NCBI GenBank assembly: GCA_041483455.1
Contig: JBGPFS010000002.1
Coordinates: 1-39,263, forward strand
From: JBGPFS01 sp041483455
GTDB lineage: Bacteria > Chloroflexota > Limnocylindria > Limnocylindrales > CSP1-4
Length of the DNA stretch: 39,263 bases
Reading direction: 5' to 3'
Made by a program: the position numbers and the translations under genes. Within the stretch, counting starts at the first letter, position 1, and each line of letters begins with the position of its first letter. The notes below the pieces were generated by a model that saw nothing but the letters and a program-made list of their open reading frames with translations, was not told the DNA's origin and searched no databases. Below are positions 1-8,111 of this stretch, in pieces.

Positions 1-293
1 AGCGCGCCGCCGACGATCGCCGAATCGCGCCACTCCCGGGCCGTGGGAAGTCGAGCGCGGTCCGCCTCCGGGATCGTGGGATCGCCGCGCCGGCGCGCCG
101 CCAGCGCCAGCTCCACGGCGACGAGCGTCGAGCCCGAGATGAGGAATCGGACACCGGCCATGAGGAACGGCGGGATCGTCTCGACCGCCACCCGGATCCC
201 GAGGTAGGTCGAGCCCCACACGAGATAGAGCGTGAAGAGCCCAGTCCAGATGGCCATCGACCCGGCTGCCGGGCGGGCAGGCAGGGTCGTCAT
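1..293 (-). CDS. EamA/DMT-family transporter, N-terminal part (runs off the window)
   Basis: Only the first 97 codons are present; the gene continues beyond base 1. The protein starts MTTLPARP and enters a membrane segment containing VWGSTYLGIRV, followed by a second segment PPFLMAGVRFLISG. This is the typical start of EamA-domain drug/metabolite transporters of the inner membrane, which export small metabolites or amino acids. Substrate cannot be told. A loop rich in Arg and acidic residues follows the second helix. The start ATG (293-291) has no clear ribosome binding site; a TATGCT about 36 nt upstream could be a -10. It is separated by 100 nt from the end of the DNA-repair gene upstream, so it is probably a separate transcription unit. 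Confidence 0.8.
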   Translation of the reverse strand, partial: MTTLPARPAAGSMAIWTGLFTLYLVWGSTYLGIRVAVETIPPFLMAGVRFLISGSTLVAVELALAARRRGDPTIPEADRARLPTAREWRDSAIVGGA

Positions 294-393
294 CACGGAA
301 CTTGGCCGAGTCGCCTGGTCCAAGTCGTCAGCATACATGGCCATGGGCGAGCGGGTCCCGGCGCGTCGCCGACCCTCGGATGGTGGCCGGGCA

Positions 394-1212
394 TCACGCG
401 GCGATGGCAGGCCGGCACTCGAGACACGCCCGGTACCCCGCCCGAACGCCGTCCGCCGCGGAGCGGAACGGGACACGGTGCCGGTCCGCGATCCGACGGG
501 CGTTGTGGCAGGTCGGCAGGCAGAAGATGCGCGTGGTATCCGAGCCGAGGTAGCGGACCCCGGCCCGGGCCAGCGACTCGAGCCCGTCCGGATCGAGCCC
601 CTCGCTCGCGAGGAGGGCCCGCTTGTTGATCGGTCCGCCGAGCGAGTACTGGCCGATCGAGCCGTCGCTCCGGACGACCCGGTGACAGGGCACGATGAGC
701 GGCACGGGATTGTGGCCGAGTGCGGTGCCGACCGCCCGGACGGCGTTCGGGCGGCCGATCTCCGCGGCGATCCAGCCGTACGGCCGGACCTCCCCGTGCG
801 GGATCTCGAGCGCCTTCGCCCAGACCTCGCGCTCGAAGTCGGTGTGTCCGCGCAGGTCGAGCGGTACCCGGACCCGCCGGTCGCCCGCGAGCCGACGCCG
901 GATCGCCGAAGCCAGGCGAGTGGGAAGCTCGATCGCGCGATGCGCGGCTCGGGCATGGGTCGCCCGGAACCAGGCCTCGAACGCGGGGTCGTCCGGGGCG
1001 TCCTCGACCGCCGAGACGCCCAGCCCATTGAAGGCGACCCGGACCTCGCCGATGGCGGTCGCGAGCGGGGCATACGCGTCGGCCAGCCCGACGGCGATGA
1101 GCGTCGCGGGGACGAGCGTCGCGGGGCCGGCGACGCGCCGGGCGCCGAGGAGGGACTCGAGGTCGTCGGCCTCGACGACGGGGTCGCCAAGGGAGTGGAT
1201 CGGCGGGTTCAT
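394..1212 (-). CDS. O6-alkylguanine-DNA methyltransferase with C-terminal Ada metal-binding domain
   Basis: A suicide DNA-repair protein of 272 aa. Residues about 40-205 are the Ogt/MGMT fold: a DNA-binding part (GEVRPYGWIAAEIGRPNAVRAVG), then the active-site motif PCHRV with acceptor Cys176. Residues about 219-270 match the N-terminal metal-binding domain of E. coli Ada: YLGSDTTRIFC, with Cys231, Cys235, Cys263 and Cys266 in C-x3-C and C-x2-C pairs. In E. coli Ada this domain repairs methylphosphotriesters and lies at the N-terminus followed by an AraC-type HTH. Here it is at the C-terminus and there is no HTH. The ATG (1212-1210) overlaps the stop of the sigma-factor gene in an ATGA, so the two are translationally coupled. 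The protein could therefore repair both O6-alkylguanine and phosphotriester damage; a signalling role is only an inference. Confidence 0.88.
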   Translation of the reverse strand: MNPPIHSLGDPVVEADDLESLLGARRVAGPATLVPATLIAVGLADAYAPLATAIGEVRVAFNGLGVSAVEDAPDDPAFEAWFRATHARAAHRAIELPTRLASAIRRRLAGDRRVRVPLDLRGHTDFEREVWAKALEIPHGEVRPYGWIAAEIGRPNAVRAVGTALGHNPVPLIVPCHRVVRSDGSIGQYSLGGPINKRALLASEGLDPDGLESLARAGVRYLGSDTTRIFCLPTCHNARRIADRHRVPFRSAADGVRAGYRACLECRPAIAA

Positions 1213-1814
1213 CGGAGGGCCTCCTGGGTCCGGCTGGGGGGAGCGGTCTCGGCCTCGAGCGCCGCCCGGAGCAGCGCGAGGCCGCGATGGACCTGCGCCT
1301 TGACCGTGCCTGTCGGTCGGCCGAGGACGTCGGCCGTCTCGTCGTATGAGAGTCCGTCGACGCAACGCAGGACCAGCGGCCCGCGGTACCGCTCGGGGAG
1401 GGCCAGGAATCGCGCCGCCCATGCCTCCCCGGCCTCGCGCCGGTCGAGGCGTCCATGCGGCGTCTCGCGTTCCCGCCCGGCGGGCTCGGCCAGCCTCGGA
1501 TGGGTCAGCTCGTGGGCGAGACTGGTCGTGGCGGGGCGCACCGCCCGGGCGCGAGCTCGGTTGCGGGCCAGGTTGACGACGATGCTGGCGAGCCACGGTC
1601 GAAGAGCGACGTCGCGGATCCGCGCCGCCTCCCAGCTGCCGAGGGCCCGGTAGGCCCGGACGAGCGCGTCCTGGACGAGGTCCTCGGCGTCGGCGGGCGA
1701 GCCGGTCAGCCGGAGCGCGATGGCGTACAGGCGGTCCGAGTGGGCGCGGACGAGCGCCTCGAAGGCGCCGTCGAGGTCGATGGCCAGGCGGGCGGTCAGC
1801 TCGGGTTCATCCAT
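1209..1814 (-). CDS. ECF-type RNA polymerase sigma factor
   Basis: A 201-aa sigma-70 family protein with only regions 2 and 4. Region 2 is seen as FEALVRAHSDRLYAIALRLTG followed by DAEDLVQDALVRAYRAL; region 4 as LPERYRGPLVLRCVDGLSYDETADVLG with the HTH end TGTVKAQVHRGLALLR. This is the normal size for the ECF group. I chose ATG 1814 because homology starts just after it; an in-frame ATG at 1865 would add 17 residues. No anti-sigma gene is adjacent. The last codon overlaps the alkyltransferase start (ATGA), implying that the sigma factor is co-expressed with that repair protein. A TATCAA 7 nt before the ATG is a possible -10. The direct targets cannot be read from the window. Confidence 0.9.
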   Translation of the reverse strand: MDEPELTARLAIDLDGAFEALVRAHSDRLYAIALRLTGSPADAEDLVQDALVRAYRALGSWEAARIRDVALRPWLASIVVNLARNRARARAVRPATTSLAHELTHPRLAEPAGRERETPHGRLDRREAGEAWAARFLALPERYRGPLVLRCVDGLSYDETADVLGRPTGTVKAQVHRGLALLRAALEAETAPPSRTQEALR

Positions 1815-1897
1815 CTCGGCGTTGATAACACGCCGTGCCGGCCTTCCGTTGCGTTCCACGACCATCGCGCTCTGGAGCCACCCGGAGCGGCCCCGCG

Positions 1898-2647
1898 TCA
1901 GGCGGCCGGTGCCCCGCGGGCCAGCCGGCTCACATCGAACCGGACGACCGGTCCGTGGCCCCGGATCAGCTCGGTCTCGCCGGTCGGCTGGACGAGGAAG
2001 ATCCAGACGTCCCAGGTCGTGTGGCTGACGATGAGCGCTCCGAGCGGCACCCCCGCGGCGTACAGCGCGCACCAATGGGCACCCGCCAGCCCGGCGGCCC
2101 CGAACAGGGTGAAGTTGCCGGTCACGACATGGACGCCCCCGTAGACGAGCGCGGCGAGGGCGGCGCCCGGCCAGCGCCCGAACCGACGCATCAGCGTGTC
2201 CTGGACCAGGCCGCGCCAGAACAGCTCCTCGGCCGGTCCGACGATCGTGGCCAGTCTGAGTGCGATCTCGGGCTTCGGGCGCAGGGCCCGGAGCGAGTAG
2301 ATCTCGCGGATCTCGTCGTCGCCGCCAGGGATCACCCCCCGGGCGAAGCGGTCGCCCTGCCGGAAGGTCAGGTACAGGACGAACGCCGACAGCCAGCCCG
2401 CGACGAGGTGACCCGGCCGGATGCGAGCGCGACGGGCGGCCGGGGAGGTCAGCAGCGCGAACCCGCCCAGCCCGATCCCCGTGAGCGTCATCCGGCTCCA
2501 GAATCGCGAACGCGGCCCGTTGAACGTGGCCGAGAAGGCGGCCAGGGCCGCCCCGAGCGCGACGAGCAGCACGACACCGCCGGGCGCGTCCTCCGCCGGC
2601 TCCGTCCCGACCGGCCCGGTGCCGCCCCGGCGCCTCCGCCTAGCCAC
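1898..2647 (-). CDS. CPBP-family intramembrane metalloprotease-like protein
   Basis: A 249-aa polytopic membrane protein. The CPBP (CAAX protease/bacteriocin-processing, Abi) motifs are visible: EE-x3-R in GPAEELFWRG, a second His motif in YGGVHVVTG, and H-x3-D in SHTTWDVW. About six to seven hydrophobic segments surround these. In characterised members these residues form the membrane-embedded catalytic site. The GTG start (2647-2645) lies inside the end of the LLM-UbiA fusion gene, giving an 8-nt overlap. Substrate is unknown. The link to a prenyltransferase gene is suggestive, because the eukaryotic relatives cleave prenylated CAAX proteins, but bacterial CPBP proteins are much more diverse. 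Confidence 0.85.
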   Translation of the reverse strand: MARRRRRGGTGPVGTEPAEDAPGGVVLLVALGAALAAFSATFNGPRSRFWSRMTLTGIGLGGFALLTSPAARRARIRPGHLVAGWLSAFVLYLTFRQGDRFARGVIPGGDDEIREIYSLRALRPKPEIALRLATIVGPAEELFWRGLVQDTLMRRFGRWPGAALAALVYGGVHVVTGNFTLFGAAGLAGAHWCALYAAGVPLGALIVSHTTWDVWIFLVQPTGETELIRGHGPVVRFDVSRLARGAPAA

Positions 2648-4697
2648 GGAAGGCGGCCAGGCCGGAGAGCAGGATCCCGGCCACGAGCAGCCCGCCGAAT
2701 GCCAGGTGGAGCCGGGCGGTCTGGAGATCGATCAGGGCGATCGCCCGCTGCTGTCCGCTCGCACCCAGCTCGGCCGACCGGATGACCTGGGCGAGGTAGG
2801 GCAGCGAGACGATCGCCAGCAGCGTCTGGGCCGGGACGAGCCGGAACGCCACCGCGAGTCCCAGCGCGATGTAGGCCCCCAGGACGAGGCCCACATAGCT
2901 GAGGTGCGCCCAGGAGCGCCCGACCCGGGCCGAGAGGGTCAGGATGCCGGCCCGGGTGTCCTCGGAGATGTCGCGCCACTCGTTGCCATGGAGGATCGCC
3001 GCGACGAGCAATCCGACCGGGATCGAGATGACGAGGGCGGTCGACGACCAGGTCCCGGTGACCGCGAAGTAGCCGCCGAGGACCATCAGCGGGCCCATCA
3101 GGAGGAAGACCAGCGGGACGCCCAGGGCGTGGAACTTGTACTGGAACGGCGGGGCCGTGTAGAAGTAGCCGCCCGCCAGGCCGGCGACTCCCAGCGCCAC
3201 GATGACCGGACCGCGCACGGCGATCAGCCAGATCCCGAGGAGGACGGCCACGGCGAAGGCCGCGAAGGCCAGGCCGAAGGCGCTCCGCTCGCTCATGCGC
3301 CCCTTGAGGAGTGCGTGGCTCGCCCGGGGCGAGGTGATCGTGTCGATCCCCTGGCGGATGTCGTAGATCTCGTTGATGACGTTCGTCCCGGTGTGCAGGA
3401 GGACGGAGCCGAACAGCGCCGCGAGGAACGGCGGCCAGGCGAACCGGCCGTCGACCGCGGCCAGCGCCCCCGCGGCGGCGACCGGGACGATCGATGCGGT
3501 GTAGGCGAACGGCCGGATGATCTCCCAGACGGCGCCACCCCGCCGGTGCAGCCAACCCGCCCGCCCGAGTCGGCGGTCGTCGGCGAGCGCGGCGCCGGAG
3601 CCGGCCACGGACGTCTCGACGCTCGCGGCCTCGGCGCCCACTCGACCGGCGGCCGTGAGCGGCAGCGTGGCGTACAGGCCGGCAGCGGCCACCAGCTCGT
3701 CGATCTGCTTGTCCTCCTGGAGAACGGGCTGGAGGAGCGGCAGGCGGAGACCGGCTTCGACGTGGAAGGCGAGCGCCTTGGCCGCGACGTCCTCGCGCGT
3801 CCCGCACAGCATGAACGCGTCGAGGAGCTCATCGGGGATGAGGTTCCCGGCGCCGTGGTAGTCCTCGGCCCGCCAGGCCGCGGCGATCCTGTCCCGAAGC
3901 TCGGGGTCGAAGCCCGCTCGCCGGAGCGACACGTCGGACAGGACCGACATCATGTAGATGACGAACGGCTCGCGCTTCGCCCGGTTGAGGGCCTCGCGCC
4001 GGGTGGCGTCGACGAGCGACAGCAGGTACCCGGCGGTCTCGAGGTCGCCCGGGTCGCGGCCGGCTTCTCGGGCCGCGTCGGCGAGGCGTCCGAGGATGCC
4101 CCTGAGCGACGGGATCGACTCGGCCGGCCGGGCCAGGTAGCCGTCGGCCTTCTGGCCGGCCAGCGCCACGAACTCCTTGCGGTAGGCCGCGATGTGGATC
4201 GGGATCCGGTGGGTGGGGGCGAACATCGGCTGGATGGGGGGCAGCCCGGGAGTCGCGGACGGGAGCCGCTCGCCCCGCCACAGGAGCCGGATCTGGTCGA
4301 TCGCCTCCGAGACGCGTGTGACCGCGCTCTCGGGGTCGTACGGGATGCCCATCTGCTTGAGACGGAGGGGCAGCCCCGTGCCGATCCCCATCACGATCCG
4401 TCCGGGCAGGAGCTCATCGAGCGCGGCACCGGTCATGGCCAGGACCACCGGGTGCCGGGTGAACGGGTTGACGGCGCCGAGCGCCACCCGGAAGCCGTCC
4501 TCGGCGTCGTCGCCCTCCGCAGCGAGCGCGCTCGCCACGGCCGACCCGAAGCTGACCGCGTCCCGCTCGTAGTACGAATCGTGGATCCAGATCGAGTCGA
4601 GGCCCGAGTCGCGGGCCTGGCGGGACCAGCGGATCACGTCGTCGATGTCGCCACGTGCGGCCAGGCCGAGGCCGATCGGGCGGGCGAGGGTGCGCAT
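2640..4697 (-). CDS. Fusion of LLM-class (F420/flavin-dependent) oxidoreductase and UbiA-family prenyltransferase
   Basis: A single 685-aa reading frame with two enzymes. Residues 1 to about 345 are a luciferase-like TIM barrel of the LLM/Mer type: ARDSGLDSIWIHDSYYERD, then LPGRIVMGIGTGLPLRLKQMG, then PIHIAAYRKEFVALAGQKADGYL. Residues about 391-685 are a membrane UbiA/MenA-like prenyltransferase with both Asp-rich motifs: NEIYDIRQGID (Asn442, Asp446, Asp452) and NEWRDISEDTRAG (Asn572, Asp576, Asp580), where Mg-diphosphate is bound in the family. A linker of about 45 residues joins them. No stop or frameshift is visible between the halves. The ATG is preceded by GGAGGAG, and a TACCAT -10 lies at 4745-4740. 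The natural guess is reduction and prenylation of a quinone-like or polyprenyl substrate, but the substrate is unknown. Confidence 0.88.
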   Translation of the reverse strand: MRTLARPIGLGLAARGDIDDVIRWSRQARDSGLDSIWIHDSYYERDAVSFGSAVASALAAEGDDAEDGFRVALGAVNPFTRHPVVLAMTGAALDELLPGRIVMGIGTGLPLRLKQMGIPYDPESAVTRVSEAIDQIRLLWRGERLPSATPGLPPIQPMFAPTHRIPIHIAAYRKEFVALAGQKADGYLARPAESIPSLRGILGRLADAAREAGRDPGDLETAGYLLSLVDATRREALNRAKREPFVIYMMSVLSDVSLRRAGFDPELRDRIAAAWRAEDYHGAGNLIPDELLDAFMLCGTREDVAAKALAFHVEAGLRLPLLQPVLQEDKQIDELVAAAGLYATLPLTAAGRVGAEAASVETSVAGSGAALADDRRLGRAGWLHRRGGAVWEIIRPFAYTASIVPVAAAGALAAVDGRFAWPPFLAALFGSVLLHTGTNVINEIYDIRQGIDTITSPRASHALLKGRMSERSAFGLAFAAFAVAVLLGIWLIAVRGPVIVALGVAGLAGGYFYTAPPFQYKFHALGVPLVFLLMGPLMVLGGYFAVTGTWSSTALVISIPVGLLVAAILHGNEWRDISEDTRAGILTLSARVGRSWAHLSYVGLVLGAYIALGLAVAFRLVPAQTLLAIVSLPYLAQVIRSAELGASGQQRAIALIDLQTARLHLAFGGLLVAGILLSGLAAFRG

Positions 4698-4739
4698 GGG
4701 GCTCCTCCGGGGGTCGGGAGGTCGGGACGGCCTGGGCGG

Positions 4740-4745
4740 ATGGTA
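4740..4745 (-). promoter_or_regulatory. Candidate -10 element for the LLM-UbiA operon
   Basis: TACCAT read on the minus strand lies about 43 nt before the ATG at 4697. A transcript starting near 4733 would carry the GGAGGAG ribosome binding site found 5 nt before the start codon, so this would be a leadered unit. I see no good -35 at the expected distance. Confidence 0.4.
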
Positions 4746-4852
4746 CCGCTCCGCGGCCTCACCTGCTACTTCGCGGGAGCGGGTTACCCGGATGCCGACC
4801 AGCGCGAACGAACGCCTGGGGGGTCGGACCGGCGTGCGACAATCTGGCCACG

Positions 4853-5866
4853 ATGCCCATCGACGAGCGCTTTGCCGACCTCGCCTCGAGCCTGGCCGGG
4901 TTCTACCGGGCCTGGGCGATCCATCTGGGCCTGGAGCTGGGGCTGTTCCGCCGGATCCGCGCCGCCGGGCCGGCCGGGATCACGGGCGACGGACTGGCCA
5001 CGCTGGCCGGCTGCACGCCCGACGCGGTCGAGGTCTGGCTCCGCCTCGCCCACGCGGTCGACCTCGTGGAGATCGACGACGCTCGAGCCACGCTCGATCC
5101 CGCGGTCGCCGCGATCCTCCTCGACGACGAGCGCCCCGAGTTCCTCGGCGGACAGTTCACCTCGACCGTCGTGAGCAGCCTCGACTACGACCGGATGGCC
5201 GAGTGGTTCCGGACCGGCCGTCCGATCCCGGAGCGTCCGCCCCGCTTCCATCGGTCGATCGAGGCGGTCACGGCCCAGGACATCGCCGTCTTCTTCGCGG
5301 AGGCGCTGGCGGCCCTGCCGGACCTGGCGGCCGAGCTGCTGGCCGGCGCCCGGATCCTCGACGTCGCCTGTGGCGGCGGTCGATGGCTCGTGGCGGTCGC
5401 TCGGCGGTTCCCGGCGGTCACGCTCGTGGGGGTCGAGTTCGAGCCGGATTCGGTCGCCCGGGCGATGCGCCTGGTGACCGAGACCGGGCTCGGCGACCGG
5501 ATCACCATCGAGGCTCGGGAGCCGCTCGAGCTGCCCTACGGGCCCACCTTCGACCTGGCCTACTTCCAGGACGCGCTGCACGACCTGCCCGATCCAGTGG
5601 GCGCCCTGCGGTCCGCCTGGTCGACCGTGCGGCCGGGCGGCCGCCTGCTCGTCCTCGACTGGTGCCTGCCGGCCGACCTCGAGGAGTCGCGCTCGCTCCA
5701 GGGCGCGCTGCTGTGGGGGATCCAGCTCGACCAGCGCTACCAGGGCACCAGGATGTGGGACCACGCCGGGTTCAGTGGGCTCTTCGCGGCCGCTGGGATC
5801 CAAGCTCCGACCGTCGTCGACCTGCCGTCCGGCGCGACCATCTTCGTGGCGGTCCGGCCGGCCTGA
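4853..5866 (+). CDS. SAM-dependent methyltransferase with N-terminal winged-helix dimerisation domain
   Basis: A 337-aa protein shaped like plant-type and bacterial O-methyltransferases. Residues 1 to about 100 form a helical/winged dimerisation region (GLELGLFRRIRAAGP, then GDGLATLAGCTPDAVEVWLRLA). The SAM-binding motif I is ILDVACGGGRWL (Asp170 and the Gly-rich loop), followed by an acidic ribose-binding strand (LVGVEFEPDSV) and the late motif FDLAYFQDALHDLPD. The C-terminal strand ends GATIFVAVRPA. The substrate is unknown. The ATG at 4853 is chosen because homology begins there; a weak AT-rich CAATCT lies 7 nt upstream. The gene is divergent from the LLM-UbiA operon across 155 nt. Confidence 0.85.
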   Translation: MPIDERFADLASSLAGFYRAWAIHLGLELGLFRRIRAAGPAGITGDGLATLAGCTPDAVEVWLRLAHAVDLVEIDDARATLDPAVAAILLDDERPEFLGGQFTSTVVSSLDYDRMAEWFRTGRPIPERPPRFHRSIEAVTAQDIAVFFAEALAALPDLAAELLAGARILDVACGGGRWLVAVARRFPAVTLVGVEFEPDSVARAMRLVTETGLGDRITIEAREPLELPYGPTFDLAYFQDALHDLPDPVGALRSAWSTVRPGGRLLVLDWCLPADLEESRSLQGALLWGIQLDQRYQGTRMWDHAGFSGLFAAAGIQAPTVVDLPSGATIFVAVRPA

Positions 5867-5877
5867 GCGGCCGCGGG

Positions 5878-6399
5878 ATGATGCCTCTGGCCTGGCCGCC
5901 GGACGAGGGTGCCGTGCTGGCGGCGGTCCTGGACCGGCTCGATCGAGGGGCGCCTGGCCTCGAGGAAGCGCGTCTGGCTGCGATCGGCTGGGCCACCCTG
6001 GAGCTCGACCGGGCCGTGGCGGCCTTCGCGCCGGTCGCATTCTCGGCTGCGGCGCCCGACCGGCTTCTCGGCGCCCGCGCGCTCGTCGGTCGGCCCGCGG
6101 AGGAGGGCCCGGCGCTGATCCTCCTCGAGCCGTCGACCGAAGGCCGGCTCGCCGCGCACCTGGCCCGGTCCGGCGAGGGCCCGGCCGTCGCCTACCTCGA
6201 CCTCGGCGGGGTCGGCCTGGCGAGGGCAGCGGAGGCGTTTCGGGCACGCGGAGCGAGTCTCCGCTCGGCGATCGACGGTCCGCTCGGCGCGGCGATCCGG
6301 ATCGCCGGCGGATGGTCCGCCGCTCGGCCGTTGGGGTGGGAGCTCATCCTCGTGGCCGTCGAGCGGGGTACCATCCCTCCATGGTCGAGACGACCCTGA
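5878..6399 (+). CDS. Hypothetical protein
   Basis: A 173-aa protein not recognised by eye. It begins MMPLAWPPDEG, and the second ATG at 5881 is an equally possible start. It contains a region rich in Ala, Leu, Glu and Arg (RGAPGLEEARLAAIGWATLELDRAV), then alternating strands and helices (PALILLEPSTEGRLAAHLAR; AVAYLDLGGVGLARAAEAFRA). There is no signal peptide or membrane segment. It begins 11 nt after the methyltransferase stop, in the same direction, and overlaps the first 19 nt of the GNAT gene, whose promoter would lie within it. Codon use looks like its neighbours, so it is probably a genuine gene, but no function can be assigned. Confidence 0.65.
   Translation: MMPLAWPPDEGAVLAAVLDRLDRGAPGLEEARLAAIGWATLELDRAVAAFAPVAFSAAAPDRLLGARALVGRPAEEGPALILLEPSTEGRLAAHLARSGEGPAVAYLDLGGVGLARAAEAFRARGASLRSAIDGPLGAAIRIAGGWSAARPLGWELILVAVERGTIPPWSRRP
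6369..6374 (+). promoter_or_regulatory. -10 element of a leaderless promoter (GNAT)
   Basis: TACCAT is followed by exactly 6 nt and then the ATG at 6381. This is the same spacing as at nine other starts in the window, placing +1 at or next to the start codon. It lies inside the preceding reading frame. Confidence 0.5.
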
Positions 6400-6818
6400 C
6401 CCTGCGCGAAGCGACCGCCGCGGATGCCCCGCGGATCGCCGCCCTCTTCACCGACGAGGCCTACCCTGCCGGGAGCAGCCAGGTGGCGGCTCGGCTCGAG
6501 CGCGTCGCCGCAGCCGGCGGCTCGGTCGTCGTCGCGGAGAGCGGGGGCGAGCTGCTCGGCTTCATCGCGTTCACGGTCGTGCCGCGCTTCGAGCATGACG
6601 ACACGTTCGTCCGGATCCTCGCCCTCCTGGTCGACCCGGGGGTCCGCGACCGAGGCGTCGGGCAGGCGCTGATGACCGAGGCCGAGCGGATCGGGGCCGG
6701 GATCGGGGCGGCGTTCGTGGAGATCACCGCGGGTCATCACCGACCCGAGGCGCGGCGTCTCTACGAGCGGATCGGCTACGACGCCGGTCTGACGACCTAT
6801 CTCCGGAAGCGTCTCTGA
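6381..6818 (+). CDS. GNAT-family N-acetyltransferase
   Basis: A 145-aa single-domain GCN5-related acetyltransferase. The acetyl-CoA-binding motif A is clear: ILALLVDPGVRDRGVGQALMTEAER, with the Arg-x-x-Gly-x-Gly turn at RDRGVG. It is followed by motif B, FVEITAGHHRPEARRLYERIGY, with the usual C-terminal YERIGYDAG. Length is typical. The acceptor is unknown. The start is set by the leaderless promoter 6 nt upstream. Its TGA overlaps the apparent CTG start of the next gene in a CTGA. Confidence 0.88.
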   Translation: MVETTLTLREATAADAPRIAALFTDEAYPAGSSQVAARLERVAAAGGSVVVAESGGELLGFIAFTVVPRFEHDDTFVRILALLVDPGVRDRGVGQALMTEAERIGAGIGAAFVEITAGHHRPEARRLYERIGYDAGLTTYLRKRL

Positions 6819-8107
6819 GCGGCGCGTCCTCGGCGGAGACCCTTCCGTCCCTCCGGCTTCGCCGAGCCAGCACCCGGCTCCTGGAGCTGCCGTGGTCGCA
6901 GCCCCTCGCCGAGTGGCCGGCGGACGAGCTCGGGCTGCGCGACCTGCCGGTCGGCCCGTCGCGCCACCTGGTCCGGTTCGTCCCCGACGGAGCGACCCTC
7001 CACGCGGTCAAGGAGGAGCCGCTCGAGGTGGCCCGTCGCGAGTACGCAGTCCTCCGCCACCTCGAGACGCTCGGTCTGCCGGCGGTCGTGCCGGTCGGGC
7101 TGGCCGAATCCCCCGAGCGCGGGACCGCGATGCTCGTCACCGAGTACCTCGCCCACTCCATCCAGTACCGGCGCCTGCTGATGCGGCTGCCGGCCGGACC
7201 GGGCGGCCACCGCGACCGGCTGCTCGATGCGATGGCCTCGCTCCTCGTCGACCTCCACCGGGGCGGCGTGTTCTGGGGCGATTGCTCGCTCGCGAACACC
7301 CTGTTCCGGCGCGACGGCGACCGGATCCAGGCCTCCCTCGTGGACGCGGAGACGAGCGAGGTCCAGCCGAGCCTGTCGAACGGCCAGCGCTCGCACGACC
7401 TCGACATCCTGGTGGAGAACGTCGCCTTCGGCCTGGCCGACCTGGCCATCCTGCGAGCCGACCAGGCGGCCGGGCTCGGACGGGCGAGCTCGCCCGAGAG
7501 CGGCGGCCGCGAGCCCCTGCCCCCCGGCGATCCCTTCGACGAGGCGATCGCGGCGGCCGAAGGCGTCCGCCAGCGCTACGAGGCGCTCTGGGACGAGCTC
7601 CATGCGGAACATGAGCTCCGACCCGACGACCGGCATGCGGTCCGGTCTCGGGTCCGACGGCTCAACGACCTCGGCTTCTCGGTCGACGAGATCGCCCTCG
7701 AGCCAGGCGCGACGGGCGATCGACTGCGGCTCCGGGTGGCGGTCACGACCCGCCGCTTCCATGCCCAGGAGCTCGAGCGCCGGACCGGGCTGGTCGCGCT
7801 CGAGGGGCAGGCCCGGTTGCTGATGAACGATCTGCGCGAGTACGGGTCCTGGCTCGCCTGGGCCGAGGATCGCCCGATCGATGAAGTCATGGCGGCCAGC
7901 CGGTGGCTTGCCGAGGTCTACGCTCCGGTCGTCGCGCGGCTGACCGAGGTCGTCCGGGCCGACCGCGACCTGGTCCAGGCCTACTGCGACGTCCTCGAGC
8001 ACAAGTGGCTCGAGTCGGAGTGGATCGGTCGGGACGTGGGTCTGGCGGCGGCGCTGGAGTCCTACGTCGCGCTCGGCGCGCCCTCACCTGAAGAGCCCGT
8101 CGGGTAG
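6815..8107 (+). CDS. DUF4032-family protein (lipopolysaccharide-kinase-like), apparent CTG start
   Basis: The protein matches the DUF4032 family known mainly from actinobacteria: RLLELPWSQPLAEWP near the N-terminus, then a kinase-like core with FWGDCSLANTLFRRDG and the metal-binding-like VDAET, and the family C-terminus ASRWLAEVYAPVVARL with EHKWLESEWIGRDVG. The family's N-terminal residues are in frame well upstream of the first GTG (7028), back to CTG at 6815. That CTG forms a CTGA with the GNAT stop, and no ATG, GTG or TTG is available in between. The full protein would be 430 aa. The biochemical role of the family is unknown; resemblance to LPS/aminoglycoside-type kinases suggests phosphotransfer, but this is inference. 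Confidence 0.82.
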   Translation: MSGASSAETLPSLRLRRASTRLLELPWSQPLAEWPADELGLRDLPVGPSRHLVRFVPDGATLHAVKEEPLEVARREYAVLRHLETLGLPAVVPVGLAESPERGTAMLVTEYLAHSIQYRRLLMRLPAGPGGHRDRLLDAMASLLVDLHRGGVFWGDCSLANTLFRRDGDRIQASLVDAETSEVQPSLSNGQRSHDLDILVENVAFGLADLAILRADQAAGLGRASSPESGGREPLPPGDPFDEAIAAAEGVRQRYEALWDELHAEHELRPDDRHAVRSRVRRLNDLGFSVDEIALEPGATGDRLRLRVAVTTRRFHAQELERRTGLVALEGQARLLMNDLREYGSWLAWAEDRPIDEVMAASRWLAEVYAPVVARLTEVVRADRDLVQAYCDVLEHKWLESEWIGRDVGLAAALESYVALGAPSPEEPVG

Positions 8108-8111
8108 GCCG

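Noticed and set aside
2421..4700. A long plus-strand frame opposite the LLM-UbiA and CPBP genes
   Set aside because: The translation is low-complexity (Arg/Gly/Asp/Glu-rich) and overlaps two recognisable minus-strand proteins; it is a shadow frame.
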